A program made the translations under genes and the position numbers. From positions 310,001-374,000 of the forward strand of contig JACKMB010000002.1 in the NCBI GenBank assembly GCA_024235615.1: 64,000 nt of DNA. The letters are read 5' to 3'. Below are positions 17,953-23,841 of the stretch, piece by piece (position 1 is the first letter of the stretch; the number at the start of each line of letters is the position of its first letter). Below the pieces are notes generated by a model. It saw only the letters and a program-made list of their open reading frames with translations, had not been told where the DNA came from and made no database searches. Source of the DNA: Thauera sp. GTDB lineage: Bacteria > Pseudomonadota > Gammaproteobacteria > Burkholderiales > Rhodocyclaceae.

Positions 17953-17979
17953 TTTACGACCCCGGGGTAAAACTCTTTA
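17953..17979 (-). promoter_or_regulatory. Putative sigma-28 (FliA) promoter of fliC
   Basis: On the minus strand TAAA is followed after 15 bases by GTCGTAAA, compared with the consensus TAAA-N15-GCCGATAA. The -10 matches at five of eight positions and the spacing is exact. The element ends 94 bp before the fliC ATG, giving a typical flagellin leader. The rest of the 405-bp gap 17859-18263 shows no gene. Confidence 0.65.
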
Positions 17980-18144
17980 GGAATTTCTTTCGGTGCCGCG
18001 CGCGTTTCCTGCGCTTGGGGGCTTTTACGGCGCGGGGTGGGGGAACTTGAGGGAAGAAGGAGGCAGGCGCCGGGGGCGCTGTCGGGGTGGGCACGAGGGC
18101 GGATGGGGTGCTGGGAGTCGCTGCGTTCTTGAGAGCGGCTGCTT

Positions 18145-18168
18145 TGGCGGGCGAGCCCGCTCCCACCG
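18145..18168. repeat. REP-like palindrome upstream of fliC
   Basis: GCGGGCGAGCCCGC (18147-18160) is a perfect six-base-pair stem with a GA loop, followed by TCCCACC. Read on the other strand it gives GTGGGAGCGGGCTCGCCCGC, the form of classic GTGGGAGCGGG-type REPs. It differs from the REP units near fliE. Single copy in this window; a genome-wide count would decide whether it is a family member. Confidence 0.5.
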
Positions 18169-18263
18169 GTGAGACGCGCGTGCCGTGACACGACATCGCG
18201 TGAGGAAGGCTCGGGACTGCGCTTTGGACGCGCGCCTCTCCCGGCTGCGTCACCATGGCCGGC

Positions 18264-18476
18264 TCAGCGCTTCAAGTCGCGGTAGACGTTTTCGTGGGGA
18301 CCGACAGCTTCCAGATAGACCAATCGAACGCCGTCATCGCGGGTGTAGCCCAGCAGGTACAACTGGCCGAGGCAGCGAAACTTGTAGACCCACAATTCGG
18401 AGAGATCGGCCTTCTTCTTTTCGCCGATGTCGCGCTCGCTTTCCTGGATTCGCAGCGGGAAGGCGTCCTTGGACAT
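18264..18476 (-). pseudogene. Truncated RelE-family toxin fused to an unrelated short N-terminus
   Basis: The last 53 codons (GEKKKADLSELWVYKFRCLG onward to GPHENVYRDLKR) are nearly identical to the C-terminal part of the complete RelE-type toxin at 21781-22059. The first 17 residues (MSKDAFPLRIQESERDI) are unrelated to that toxin and recall the start of Arc-type ribbon-helix-helix antitoxins; that resemblance is tentative. A good AGGAG ribosome site precedes the ATG at 18476. The simplest reading is a deletion joining the start of an antitoxin gene to the end of its toxin gene. The 3' flank is also shared with the complete copy. It lacks the toxin N-terminus and is probably inactive. Confidence 0.75.
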
Positions 18477-18525
18477 CCTGTTCTCCTGGTGCGTGAGGGA
18501 GTGCATCAGTTGCCCAGGTGTGCAG

Positions 18526-18942
18526 TTACGTCCAGGGGTTCAGCAGGCCTACGTTCGTGGCCTCGAAGTCACCGACGTTTCGTGTAACCACCGTCAGGCC
18601 GTGCACCAGGGCAGTGGCCGCGATGAGGGCGTCGCGCTCCGCACGTGGGTCTGGAACATGCAGCCTCGCGCAGCACCGTGCGACTCCGGTATCGACAGGA
18701 AGGATTCGTCCGTCAAAAGCCGGCAGCACGTGTTTGTCGAGCCATGCGCGCAGGAGGGCGGCTTGCGCGGCATCTCGCCGCTCGACGAGCAGGATGCCCA
18801 GTTCGAGCTCCAGCACGGAAATTGCCGACAGGAACATCGCGCTGGCGGACGTTGCCTCAGCCCAGGCGGCGACCCGCACGTCGGCCTTGCCCGTTCTGGC
18901 CTTGCGCAGCTCGGAAACGACGTTGGTATCGAGCAGGTACAT
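18526..18942 (-). CDS. vapC: VapC-type PIN-domain ribonuclease toxin
   Basis: The 138-residue protein starts MYLLDTNVVSELRK and keeps the PIN acidic residues: Asp in LLDTNVVSEL, Glu in ISVLELELGI, and Asp in DALIAATALVHGLTVVTRN(V)GDF. It resembles the FitB/VapC class, which cleaves RNA (often initiator tRNA) when freed from its antitoxin. The ATG overlaps the stop of the Phd-type antitoxin by one base (TGATG), so toxin translation depends on antitoxin translation. It appears intact. Confidence 0.93.
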   Translation of the reverse strand: MYLLDTNVVSELRKARTGKADVRVAAWAEATSASAMFLSAISVLELELGILLVERRDAAQAALLRAWLDKHVLPAFDGRILPVDTGVARCCARLHVPDPRAERDALIAATALVHGLTVVTRNVGDFEATNVGLLNPWT

Positions 18943-19196
18943 CAGGAGAGATCTGCCGGGCGAAAGAGCGGCGCGCTCGCACGCACGGGCTCGAACTCGA
19001 TGTCCTCGAGGCCGGGCATGGCGAGCAGATCGACGATGCTCGGCTGCTTGGCGATCAAGCTGCGGTAGGACTCGACCGAGAGCAACACGTGGGAAGGACG
19101 CCCGCGGTCGGTGATGAAGACGGGGCCTTCGAGCGCGGCTTTCTTGGCGCGCCCGACGTCGTGGTTGAATTCGCGACTCGACAAAGTGGTGTTCAT
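18942..19196 (-). CDS. Phd/YefM-family antitoxin
   Basis: The 84 residues (MNTTLSSREFNHDVGRAKKA, then GPVFITDRGRPSHVLLSVES) match the Phd/YefM fold: an N-terminal DNA-binding and dimerisation domain and a C-terminal toxin-binding tail (about 50-84). It neutralises the PIN toxin encoded next and should repress the operon. A GTG one codon upstream (19199) is an alternative start. A perfect 5-bp-arm inverted repeat 18 bp upstream is a candidate operator. Pairing of Phd with a VapC toxin is common. Confidence 0.92.
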   Translation of the reverse strand: MNTTLSSREFNHDVGRAKKAALEGPVFITDRGRPSHVLLSVESYRSLIAKQPSIVDLLAMPGLEDIEFEPVRASAPLFRPADLS

Positions 19197-19213
19197 CACA
19201 GCATGCTCCGATC

Positions 19214-19231
19214 TGTAGGTATGTTTCTACA
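19214..19231. promoter_or_regulatory. Candidate operator of the phd-vapC pair
   Basis: TGTAG and CTACA arms separated by 8 bases (GTATGTTT), 18 bp upstream of the antitoxin ATG. AT-rich and palindromic, as expected for an autorepressed toxin-antitoxin promoter. Not tested; a short palindrome can occur by chance. Confidence 0.45.
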
Positions 19232-19249
19232 TTCTACTTGGTGGGGTGC

Positions 19250-19471
19250 TCAAGCTGAAGGTTCCATGCACGCTTGGGGAAATCGGGGACAGACCACGAT
19301 TTTCGGTCCCCAGAAACGTGACGACCGCCGGCAGGGGGGCGCGGCGGTCGTGGGGTGGTAGGGTCGGTGATCTGCCGGCTGCGGGCCGGGGAATCCGGTA
19401 AGGCTGGCGGCGTCGAGGGCCTGCGTTGCGTCCAGCATGTGCTGCAGGCGGATCCGGTCATCAGGCAGCAT
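19250..19471 (-). pseudogene. Truncated HepT-like (HEPN) toxin
   Basis: From the ATG at 19471 the frame reads [20 protein letters not shown], which is the usual start of HepT toxins of the HEPN-MNT class. After about 27 residues the similarity stops and the frame runs into Pro/Arg-rich sequence that is read through the palindromic repeat at 19281-19358 before stopping at 19250. The HEPN Arg-x4-6-His active site is missing, so the toxin is almost certainly dead. Its start overlaps the mntA stop by 11 bp, the normal arrangement. Confidence 0.72.
19281..19358. repeat. Short palindromic repeat element, copy A
   Basis: Contains AATCGGGGACAGACCACGAT followed by a segment with ACGACCGCC and inverted GGCGGTCGT (19321-19351). 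GGGGAC is also mirrored by GTCCCC at 19306-19311, so two nested hairpins are possible. The same two modules recur at 20706-20797 and 21507-21580. Copy A lies where the hepT gene is broken. Confidence 0.8.
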
Positions 19472-19766
19472 ATCGAGTCTGAGCGGTACGGATGATGTCG
19501 TCGCGGAAATACCGGCTGAGGTCCCCAGCGGTGCGAAGGTCGATCGTCTTGCCACCCATGAGCGCCGAAAGTTCTTCTTCGAGCTTGGCCATGCCCAGCA
19601 GTCCGGGAACGCGGTCGGGCTCGAACTCGACGAGGAGGTCCAAGTCGCTGTCGGGCCGCGCGGTGCCCTTGATTGTCGAGCCGAAGACGGACAACTGCCG
19701 GATGCCTTGCGCACGGCAGAAGTCTGCGAGGGCTTTGTCGTCAGGTGCGAGTGCGGTGGGTGGCAT
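19461..19766 (-). CDS. mntA: MntA-type nucleotidyltransferase antitoxin
   Basis: The 101-residue protein has the minimal nucleotidyltransferase motif GS-x10-DxD, seen as [20 protein letters not shown] (about residues 24-43). In HEPN-MNT systems MntA disarms its HepT partner by AMP addition. The downstream toxin is reduced to its first residues, so this antitoxin is an orphan. The start at [16 protein letters not shown] was chosen because it fits family length and the upstream extension is Arg/Pro/His-rich. DNA upstream (19767-20109) has no gene. Confidence 0.88.
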   Translation of the reverse strand: MPPTALAPDDKALADFCRAQGIRQLSVFGSTIKGTARPDSDLDLLVEFEPDRVPGLLGMAKLEEELSALMGGKTIDLRTAGDLSRYFRDDIIRTAQTRYAA

Positions 19767-20077
19767 GTGCTTAGTTCCTGCAAGTCGTCCAACTCGAATG
19801 GGAGGATGGGTCATTTGCGGTTTCGGATCAAGGCGGTTTGGATGTCGACGATGTCGCCCACGGTGATGTGCCGAGGAGGGGCGGGAGGCAGACCTTTCAG
19901 GGTCGAGGGTCAGGTCTTGCATTTGCTCATCGCCTGCCCCTGCGGCGTCGCTTGAAACGCCACGACCGCCGGCGGTGTCGCGCGGCTCTCGTCGCTTGCT
20001 GTGGCGGCTTCGCCTGCTCGCCTACCTGAAACGACACGATCGCGCTATGGACGAACGAGGGCATGCAGGCATAACCT
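19767..20077. other. Gene-free segment before the first ccdAB operon
   Basis: About 310 bp without an intact gene. The minus strand at 19814-19910 encodes a short open tail ending [19 protein letters not shown] and a stop, which looks like the C-terminus of a lost gene that I cannot name. At 19950-19995 there is a partial copy of the palindromic repeat (CGACCGCCGGCGGTGTCGCG). From about 20021 onward the sequence is shared with 22505 onward and belongs to the duplicated ccdAB module. Confidence 0.6.
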
Positions 20078-20099
20078 ATGCGCACACACGAATGCGCAT
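20078..20099. promoter_or_regulatory. Candidate CcdA operator, copy 1
   Basis: Perfect 7-bp arms ATGCGCA and TGCGCAT around an 8-base spacer, ending 10 bp before the ccdA ATG and directly before its GGAGGG ribosome site. The same arms with a changed spacer occur in front of the second ccdA (22563-22584), which suggests selection on the arms. Confidence 0.6.
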
Positions 20100-20109
20100 G
20101 GAGGGATCG

Positions 20110-20373
20110 ATGCCAGCCACACGGAGTACCCAACGCGCGCGCACCCATTCATCTGGCAAGCGCGCGACAAACCTGAGCCTGAGCAGCGATGTTCTGGAGG
20201 CGGCCAGGCAACTCGACATCAACATTTCTCAGGTCTGCGACGCCTACTTGCGTGAGCTTGTGCGCCGCGAGCAGGCGCGCAAGTGGCGCGAGGATCATGC
20301 CGATTTCATCGCTGCCTACAATGCGACCGTCGAAGCAGAAGGCTTGCCGCTCGAAGCGTGGAGAAATTTTTGA
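20110..20373 (+). CDS. ccdA: CcdA-family antitoxin (copy 1)
   Basis: The 87-residue protein has an N-terminal ribbon-helix-helix (KRATNLSLSSDVLEAARQLD) and the C-terminal toxin-binding tail typical of CcdA (YNATVEAEGLPLEAWRNF). CcdA binds DNA to repress the operon and its tail strips CcdB from gyrase. A GGAGGGATCG ribosome site precedes the ATG. The stop overlaps the ccdB ATG by one base. It differs from copy 2 at 8 of 87 positions by eye. Confidence 0.94.
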   Translation: MPATRSTQRARTHSSGKRATNLSLSSDVLEAARQLDINISQVCDAYLRELVRREQARKWREDHADFIAAYNATVEAEGLPLEAWRNF

Positions 20374-20690
20374 TGGCACGTTTCGACGTCTATGCCAATA
20401 CGGGAGGCCACGCCGACACAACGCCCTACCTGCTGGATGTGCAGAGCGATCTGCTCGACGCATTAGACAGCCGTGTGGTGATTCCATTGCGCAGTCTCGC
20501 GCACTTCCCGAAGATCAGGCTGCCTGCCCGTCTGACGCCGGTGTTGACCGTTGAGGGCACGGATTGCCTTCTGGAAACACCAAAGATGGGCGCTGTACCG
20601 CTGCGAGCGCTGAAGTCGCCCGTGACTTCGCTTGCGCACGCGCAGGAGCAGATCACCGCTGCATTGGATTTTCTGTTCCAGGGCTACTGA
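20373..20690 (+). CDS. ccdB: CcdB-family gyrase toxin (copy 1)
   Basis: The 105 residues match CcdB: ARFDVYANTGGHADTTPYLL at the start, and the C-terminal helix HAQEQITAALDFLFQGY whose last residues contact gyrase GyrA in the F-plasmid toxin (there WGI, here QGY). CcdB traps DNA gyrase on cleaved DNA. It appears intact. One-base overlap with ccdA. It differs from copy 2 at 9 of 105 positions by eye. A repeat element separates it from the convergent Uma2 gene. Confidence 0.93.
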   Translation: MARFDVYANTGGHADTTPYLLDVQSDLLDALDSRVVIPLRSLAHFPKIRLPARLTPVLTVEGTDCLLETPKMGAVPLRALKSPVTSLAHAQEQITAALDFLFQGY

Positions 20691-20705
20691 CCTCGAGGGA
20701 GCGAG

Positions 20706-20797
20706 GAAATCGGGGACAGACCAGAAATCGGGGACAGACCACTTTTTCTCGTCGCCTGAAACGCCGCGACCGCCGGCGGTGTCGCGCGGCGGTCGTA
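20706..20797. repeat. Short palindromic repeat element, copy C
   Basis: Carries two adjacent copies of CGGGGACAGACCA (20711-20723 and 20729-20741), then GCCTGAAACGCCGCGACCGC and the inverted GGCGGTCGT. Compared with the equivalent junction in the second module (23176-23190), where ccdB and uma2 are only 13 bp apart, it is an insertion of roughly 120 bp. This gives a filled-site/empty-site pair within one window. Confidence 0.8.
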
Positions 20798-20828
20798 TCG
20801 GGTGCGGCTGGCGGCTTATCGGCCATCG

Positions 20829-21410
20829 CTACCCCGAGCACGCCACCCCTGCCTCGAAATAGACGTCGGCGATCGGCATCTGCAGCTCCACGCTGGCGAA
20901 TTCGACCGCGTCGCCGGGCTCGAAGGTGATGATGTCCCAAGCGATGTCGCCGCGGCGGCGGTAGAGCTCGAGCTTGCATTCGTCCTGGCTGACCAGGGCA
21001 TACTCCTTGAGGCTGGGGAGCGTGCGGTAGGCGCGAAGCTTTTCGCGGCGGTCGATGCCTTCGGTGGAGGGCGAGAGGACTTCGATGATCAGGGTCGGGC
21101 TGTCGACGATTTGCATCTGGGCGTCGAGCTCGAGCAGCCGGGACTCGCAGGTGACCATCACGTCGGGGTAGAAATAGCTGCGCTCCTTCTTCAGGTACAG
21201 CTTCACGCCTTCCATGAGGGCGCGGCAGGGTGTGCCGCGCAGGTGGGTGCGAAGGGCGGTGTAGAGGTTGCCTGCGATGATGTTGTGACGGATGCTCGCC
21301 CCGGTCATGGCGAAGATTTCGCCGGCGACATATTCGTGGCGAACGGGCGAGCTGGCCTCCAGGGTGAGGTACTCGGATTCGTCCAGCAGTCGGTAGGGTT
21401 GGGATTGCAT
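20829..21410 (-). CDS. Uma2 family protein (copy 1)
   Basis: The 193-residue protein has the Uma2 (DUF820) restriction-endonuclease-like fold. The N-terminal SPVRHEYVAGEIFAMTGAS and the PD-(D/E)xK core (YFYPDVMVTC, then LIIEVLSPSTEG with a following Arg/Lys-rich YRTLPSLKEY) are intact. Uma2 proteins are predicted nucleases of unknown biological role, abundant in cyanobacteria and scattered elsewhere. It is convergent with ccdB and close to 85 percent identical to copy 2. Confidence 0.9.
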   Translation of the reverse strand: MQSQPYRLLDESEYLTLEASSPVRHEYVAGEIFAMTGASIRHNIIAGNLYTALRTHLRGTPCRALMEGVKLYLKKERSYFYPDVMVTCESRLLELDAQMQIVDSPTLIIEVLSPSTEGIDRREKLRAYRTLPSLKEYALVSQDECKLELYRRRGDIAWDIITFEPGDAVEFASVELQMPIADVYFEAGVACSG

Positions 21411-21506
21411 CGTGCCGTCCTCGTCTCGTACGCCTTGTGCCGCTGATTATAGAGCCGGCCTTCGCCCCGGCGACCGCGCAGTCGATGTCACAGCGGCACG
21501 TAGGGA

Positions 21507-21580
21507 AAATCGGGGACAGATCACGTGTTCTCCTCGCCTGAAACGCCACGACCGCCGGCGGTGTGGCGCGGCGGTCGTGG
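21507..21580. repeat. Short palindromic repeat element, copy D
   Basis: Carries ATCGGGGACAGATCACGTG, then CTCGCCTGAAACGCCACGAC, CGCC and the inverted GGCGGTCGT. Same orientation as copies A and C. A minus-strand open tail next to it (ILDATKLTDTLGPP, 21610-21700) looks like the end of another lost gene. The 3' flank of the truncated toxin at 18264 is duplicated nearby at about 21720-21800. Confidence 0.75.
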
Positions 21581-21780
21581 TGGGGTGGTGCCTGACAGGT
21601 GGCAGTGATAGTCCGGCGGTGGGCCGAGGGTGTCGGTGAGCTTGGTGGCGTCGAGGATGGTCTCGGTCCATTCTGAGGCGCTGAGGGCCTTGGATGTGAT
21701 CTGTGTTGCTCGCCGTCTGAGGACGGCTTGGGACTGCGCTCTGGACGCGAGCATCTCCCGGCGGCGTCGCCAAGGCCAGG

Positions 21781-22059
21781 TCAGCGCTTCAAGTCGCGGT
21801 AGAAATTCTCGTGGGGACCGACGGCCTCCAGATATACCAACCGAACGCCGCCATCGCGGGTGTAGCCCAGCAGGTACAACTGGCCGAGGCAGCGGAACTT
21901 GTAGACCCACAATTCCGCGAGGTCGCCTTTCTTCTTTTCGCCGCTGTCAGGGTTACAGGCTACCGCTTCGACGGCGGCATCCACCTCGGCCAACATGTTG
22001 TCGTGCAGTTTCTTGTAGACACGAGCAAAGCGTCGCGTTTGCCGAACGTCCCAGCTCAT
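21781..22059 (-). CDS. RelE/ParE-superfamily toxin
   Basis: The 92-residue protein reads like a RelE/HigB-type toxin: WDVRQTRRFARVYKKLHDNM, then ELWVYKFRCLGQLYLLGYTR and the C-terminal GPHENFYRDLKR. Members cleave mRNA on the ribosome or act on gyrase; the exact class is not certain. Its ATG overlaps the ParD-like antitoxin stop by 4 bp. It is the intact counterpart of the truncated gene at 18264-18476. Confidence 0.88.
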   Translation of the reverse strand: MSWDVRQTRRFARVYKKLHDNMLAEVDAAVEAVACNPDSGEKKKGDLAELWVYKFRCLGQLYLLGYTRDGGVRLVYLEAVGPHENFYRDLKR

Positions 22060-22289
22060 GCCTTGGCTGTCGAGCGCGGTACGAAGACGGTGCTGTCCTC
22101 ACGCGGTTCGGCCATGCTCATGAGGCTTTCGGCAATGAACGAGGCCGGCAGATCCGGGTTGTCGAGCGCGGCCCGACCCACTTTGGCCCAGAACTCGACC
22201 TGGCCTTGCACGGTACGGAACTCGGCCTTGGCTGCAGCGCGTGCGGCGCTGACCAGGCTCTCATCGATACGCACGGATACGGTGCTCAT
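22056..22289 (-). CDS. ParD-like antitoxin
   Basis: The 77 residues begin MSTVSVRIDESLVSAARAAA and include FRTVQGQVEFWAKVGRAAL, typical of the ParD-like antitoxin family with a ribbon-helix-helix start. It should neutralise the RelE-type toxin encoded next and repress the pair. A perfect 12-bp palindrome lies 26 bp upstream of the ATG. An upstream in-frame ATG (22301) adds four residues and is less likely because the chosen codon fits the family start. Confidence 0.88.
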   Translation of the reverse strand: MSTVSVRIDESLVSAARAAAKAEFRTVQGQVEFWAKVGRAALDNPDLPASFIAESLMSMAEPREDSTVFVPRSTAKA

Positions 22290-22314
22290 TGCGATCTCCA
22301 CTGGAATTGATTGA

Positions 22315-22326
22315 CTACAATTGTAG
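22315..22326. promoter_or_regulatory. Candidate operator of the ParD-like/RelE pair
   Basis: CTACAATTGTAG is a perfect 12-bp palindrome placed 26 bp before the antitoxin ATG in an AT-rich stretch, the expected place for antitoxin autoregulation. Confidence 0.55.
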
Positions 22327-22562
22327 GCGGGCGCGGTTTTGTGGTCAAAGGACCAGAAGAGTTGGGGGCGAGGGCATTGTGCGCGCGCATACGCGCTCGG
22401 GGCCTCGATGATGGCAGCCGGGTCGTGGATGGGGCTTGAGCGACCCTTGCATGCCCCAGGGCGCGCAGGGCTCTCATTTACTCATCGCTTGCCCTGGTGG
22501 CTTCGCCTACCTGAAACGACACGACAGAGCGATAGACTCGGGAGGGCATGCGGGCATAACCT

Positions 22563-22584
22563 ATGCGCACACAAACATGCGCAT
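22563..22584. promoter_or_regulatory. Candidate CcdA operator, copy 2
   Basis: Perfect 7-bp arms ATGCGCA and TGCGCAT with spacer CACAAACA, 10 bp before the ccdA ATG. Arms are identical to copy 1 while the spacer differs at three positions. Confidence 0.6.
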
Positions 22585-22594
22585 GGAGATGGCG

Positions 22595-22858
22595 ATGCCA
22601 GCCACACGAAGCACCCAACGCATGCGCACCGGTTCATCCGGCAAGCGCGCCATAAACCTGAGCCTGAGCAGCGACGTTCTGGATGCGGCCAAGCAACTCG
22701 ACATCAACATCTCCCAGGTCTGCGATACCTACCTGCGCGAGCTTGTCCGTCGCGAGCAGGCGCGCAAGTGGCGCGAGGATCATGCCGAGTTCATCGCTGC
22801 CTACAATGCGACCGTCGAGGCAGAAGGCTTGCCGCTCGAAGCATGGAGAAGTTTCTGA
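22595..22858 (+). CDS. ccdA: CcdA-family antitoxin (copy 2)
   Basis: The 87-residue CcdA has the ribbon-helix-helix KRAINLSLSSDVLDAAKQLD and a C-terminal CcdB-binding tail ending LPLEAWRSF. Differences from copy 1 are mostly conservative (E/D, R/K, D/E) and spread over both domains, so cross-neutralisation of the two CcdB toxins is likely but unproven. The stop overlaps ccdB by one base. Confidence 0.94.
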   Translation: MPATRSTQRMRTGSSGKRAINLSLSSDVLDAAKQLDINISQVCDTYLRELVRREQARKWREDHAEFIAAYNATVEAEGLPLEAWRSF

Positions 22859-23175
22859 TGGCGCGTTTCGACGTCTACGCCAATACGGGCAGCCACGCTG
22901 ACACGACGCCCTACCTGCTGGATGTGCAGAGCGATCTGCTCGACGGCCTCGACAGCCGGGTGGTGATTCCATTGCGCAGTCTCGAACACTTCCCGAAGGT
23001 CAGGTTGCCTGCCCGTCTGACACCGGTATTGACCATCGAGGGAAAGGACTGCCTTCTGGAAACACCAAAGATGGGTGCTGTGCCGCTGCGAGTGCTGAGG
23101 TCGCCCGTGACTTCGCTCGCTCGAGCGCAGGAGCAGATCACCGCTGCATTGGATTTTCTGTTCCAGGGCTACTGA
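22858..23175 (+). CDS. ccdB: CcdB-family gyrase toxin (copy 2)
   Basis: The 105-residue CcdB keeps all blocks of copy 1, including the start ARFDVYANTGSHADTTPYLL and the end TAALDFLFQGY. Both copies are open and full length, so neither toxin has been lost, unlike MqsR and HepT in the same region. The convergent Uma2 gene ends 13 bp downstream, without the repeat element seen in copy 1. Confidence 0.93.
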   Translation: MARFDVYANTGSHADTTPYLLDVQSDLLDGLDSRVVIPLRSLEHFPKVRLPARLTPVLTIEGKDCLLETPKMGAVPLRVLRSPVTSLARAQEQITAALDFLFQGY

Positions 23176-23188
23176 CCAGGTGATTGGG

Positions 23189-23770
23189 CTACGCCGAGCA
23201 CGCCACCCCGGATTCGAAGTACACATCCGCGATCGGCAGCGCCAGCTCCACGCTGGCCAGTTCGACCGTGTCACCGGGCTCGAAGGTGATGATGTCCCAG
23301 CCGATGTCGCCGCGGCGGCGGTGTAGTTCGACGCGGCATTCGTCCTGGCTGACCATGGCGTATTCCTTCAGGCCGGGCAGGGTGCGGTAGGCGCGCAGCT
23401 TCTCGCGGCGGTCGATGCCTTCGGTGGAGGGGGAGAGGACCTCGACGATCAGCACGGGGCTGTCGACGACCTGCACCTGCGCGTCGAGCTCGAGCAGGCG
23501 CGGCTCGCAGGTCACCATCACGTCGGGGTAGAAGTAGCTGCGCTCCTTCTTCAGGTAGAGCTTGACCCCTTCCATGAGCGCGCGGCAGGGCGTGCCGCGC
23601 AGGTCGGTGCGCAGAGCGGTTGCGATGTTGAGCGCGATGATGTTGTGGCGGATGCTGGCCCCCGTCATCGCGAAGACTTCGCCGGCGATATACTCGTGGC
23701 GGACCGGCGAGCGCGCCTCGAGCGCGAGGTATTCGGCTTCATCGAGGGGCTTGTAGGCTTGCACATGCAT
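23189..23770 (-). CDS. Uma2 family protein (copy 2)
   Basis: The 193-residue Uma2 protein has the same length and motifs as copy 1 (SPVRHEYIAGEVFAMTGAS, YFYPDVMVTC, VEVLSPSTEG). The predicted PD-(D/E)xK residues are retained. The ATG at 23770 starts MHVQAYKPLDEAEYLALE; the frame is open far upstream but reads the antisense of the third Uma2 gene there. It is convergent with ccdB copy 2. Confidence 0.9.
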   Translation of the reverse strand: MHVQAYKPLDEAEYLALEARSPVRHEYIAGEVFAMTGASIRHNIIALNIATALRTDLRGTPCRALMEGVKLYLKKERSYFYPDVMVTCEPRLLELDAQVQVVDSPVLIVEVLSPSTEGIDRREKLRAYRTLPGLKEYAMVSQDECRVELHRRRGDIGWDIITFEPGDTVELASVELALPIADVYFESGVACSA

Positions 23771-23841
23771 GGTGGATTCCTCGTCGTCCGCGGACCTCGG
23801 GGGCATCCGGGGTGTGGTGGCGGTGTCGCGCGCGTTCGGGC

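Larger units (their letters stand above)
22505..23770. repeat. Duplicated ccdA-ccdB-uma2 module, copy 2
   Basis: Sequence from about 22505 to 23770 is a paralogous copy of about 20021-21410: same leader, operator arms, ccdA, ccdB and convergent uma2. The copies differ by scattered substitutions and by a repeat-element insertion between ccdB and uma2 in copy 1. The ParD-like/RelE pair lies between the modules. Confidence 0.88.
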
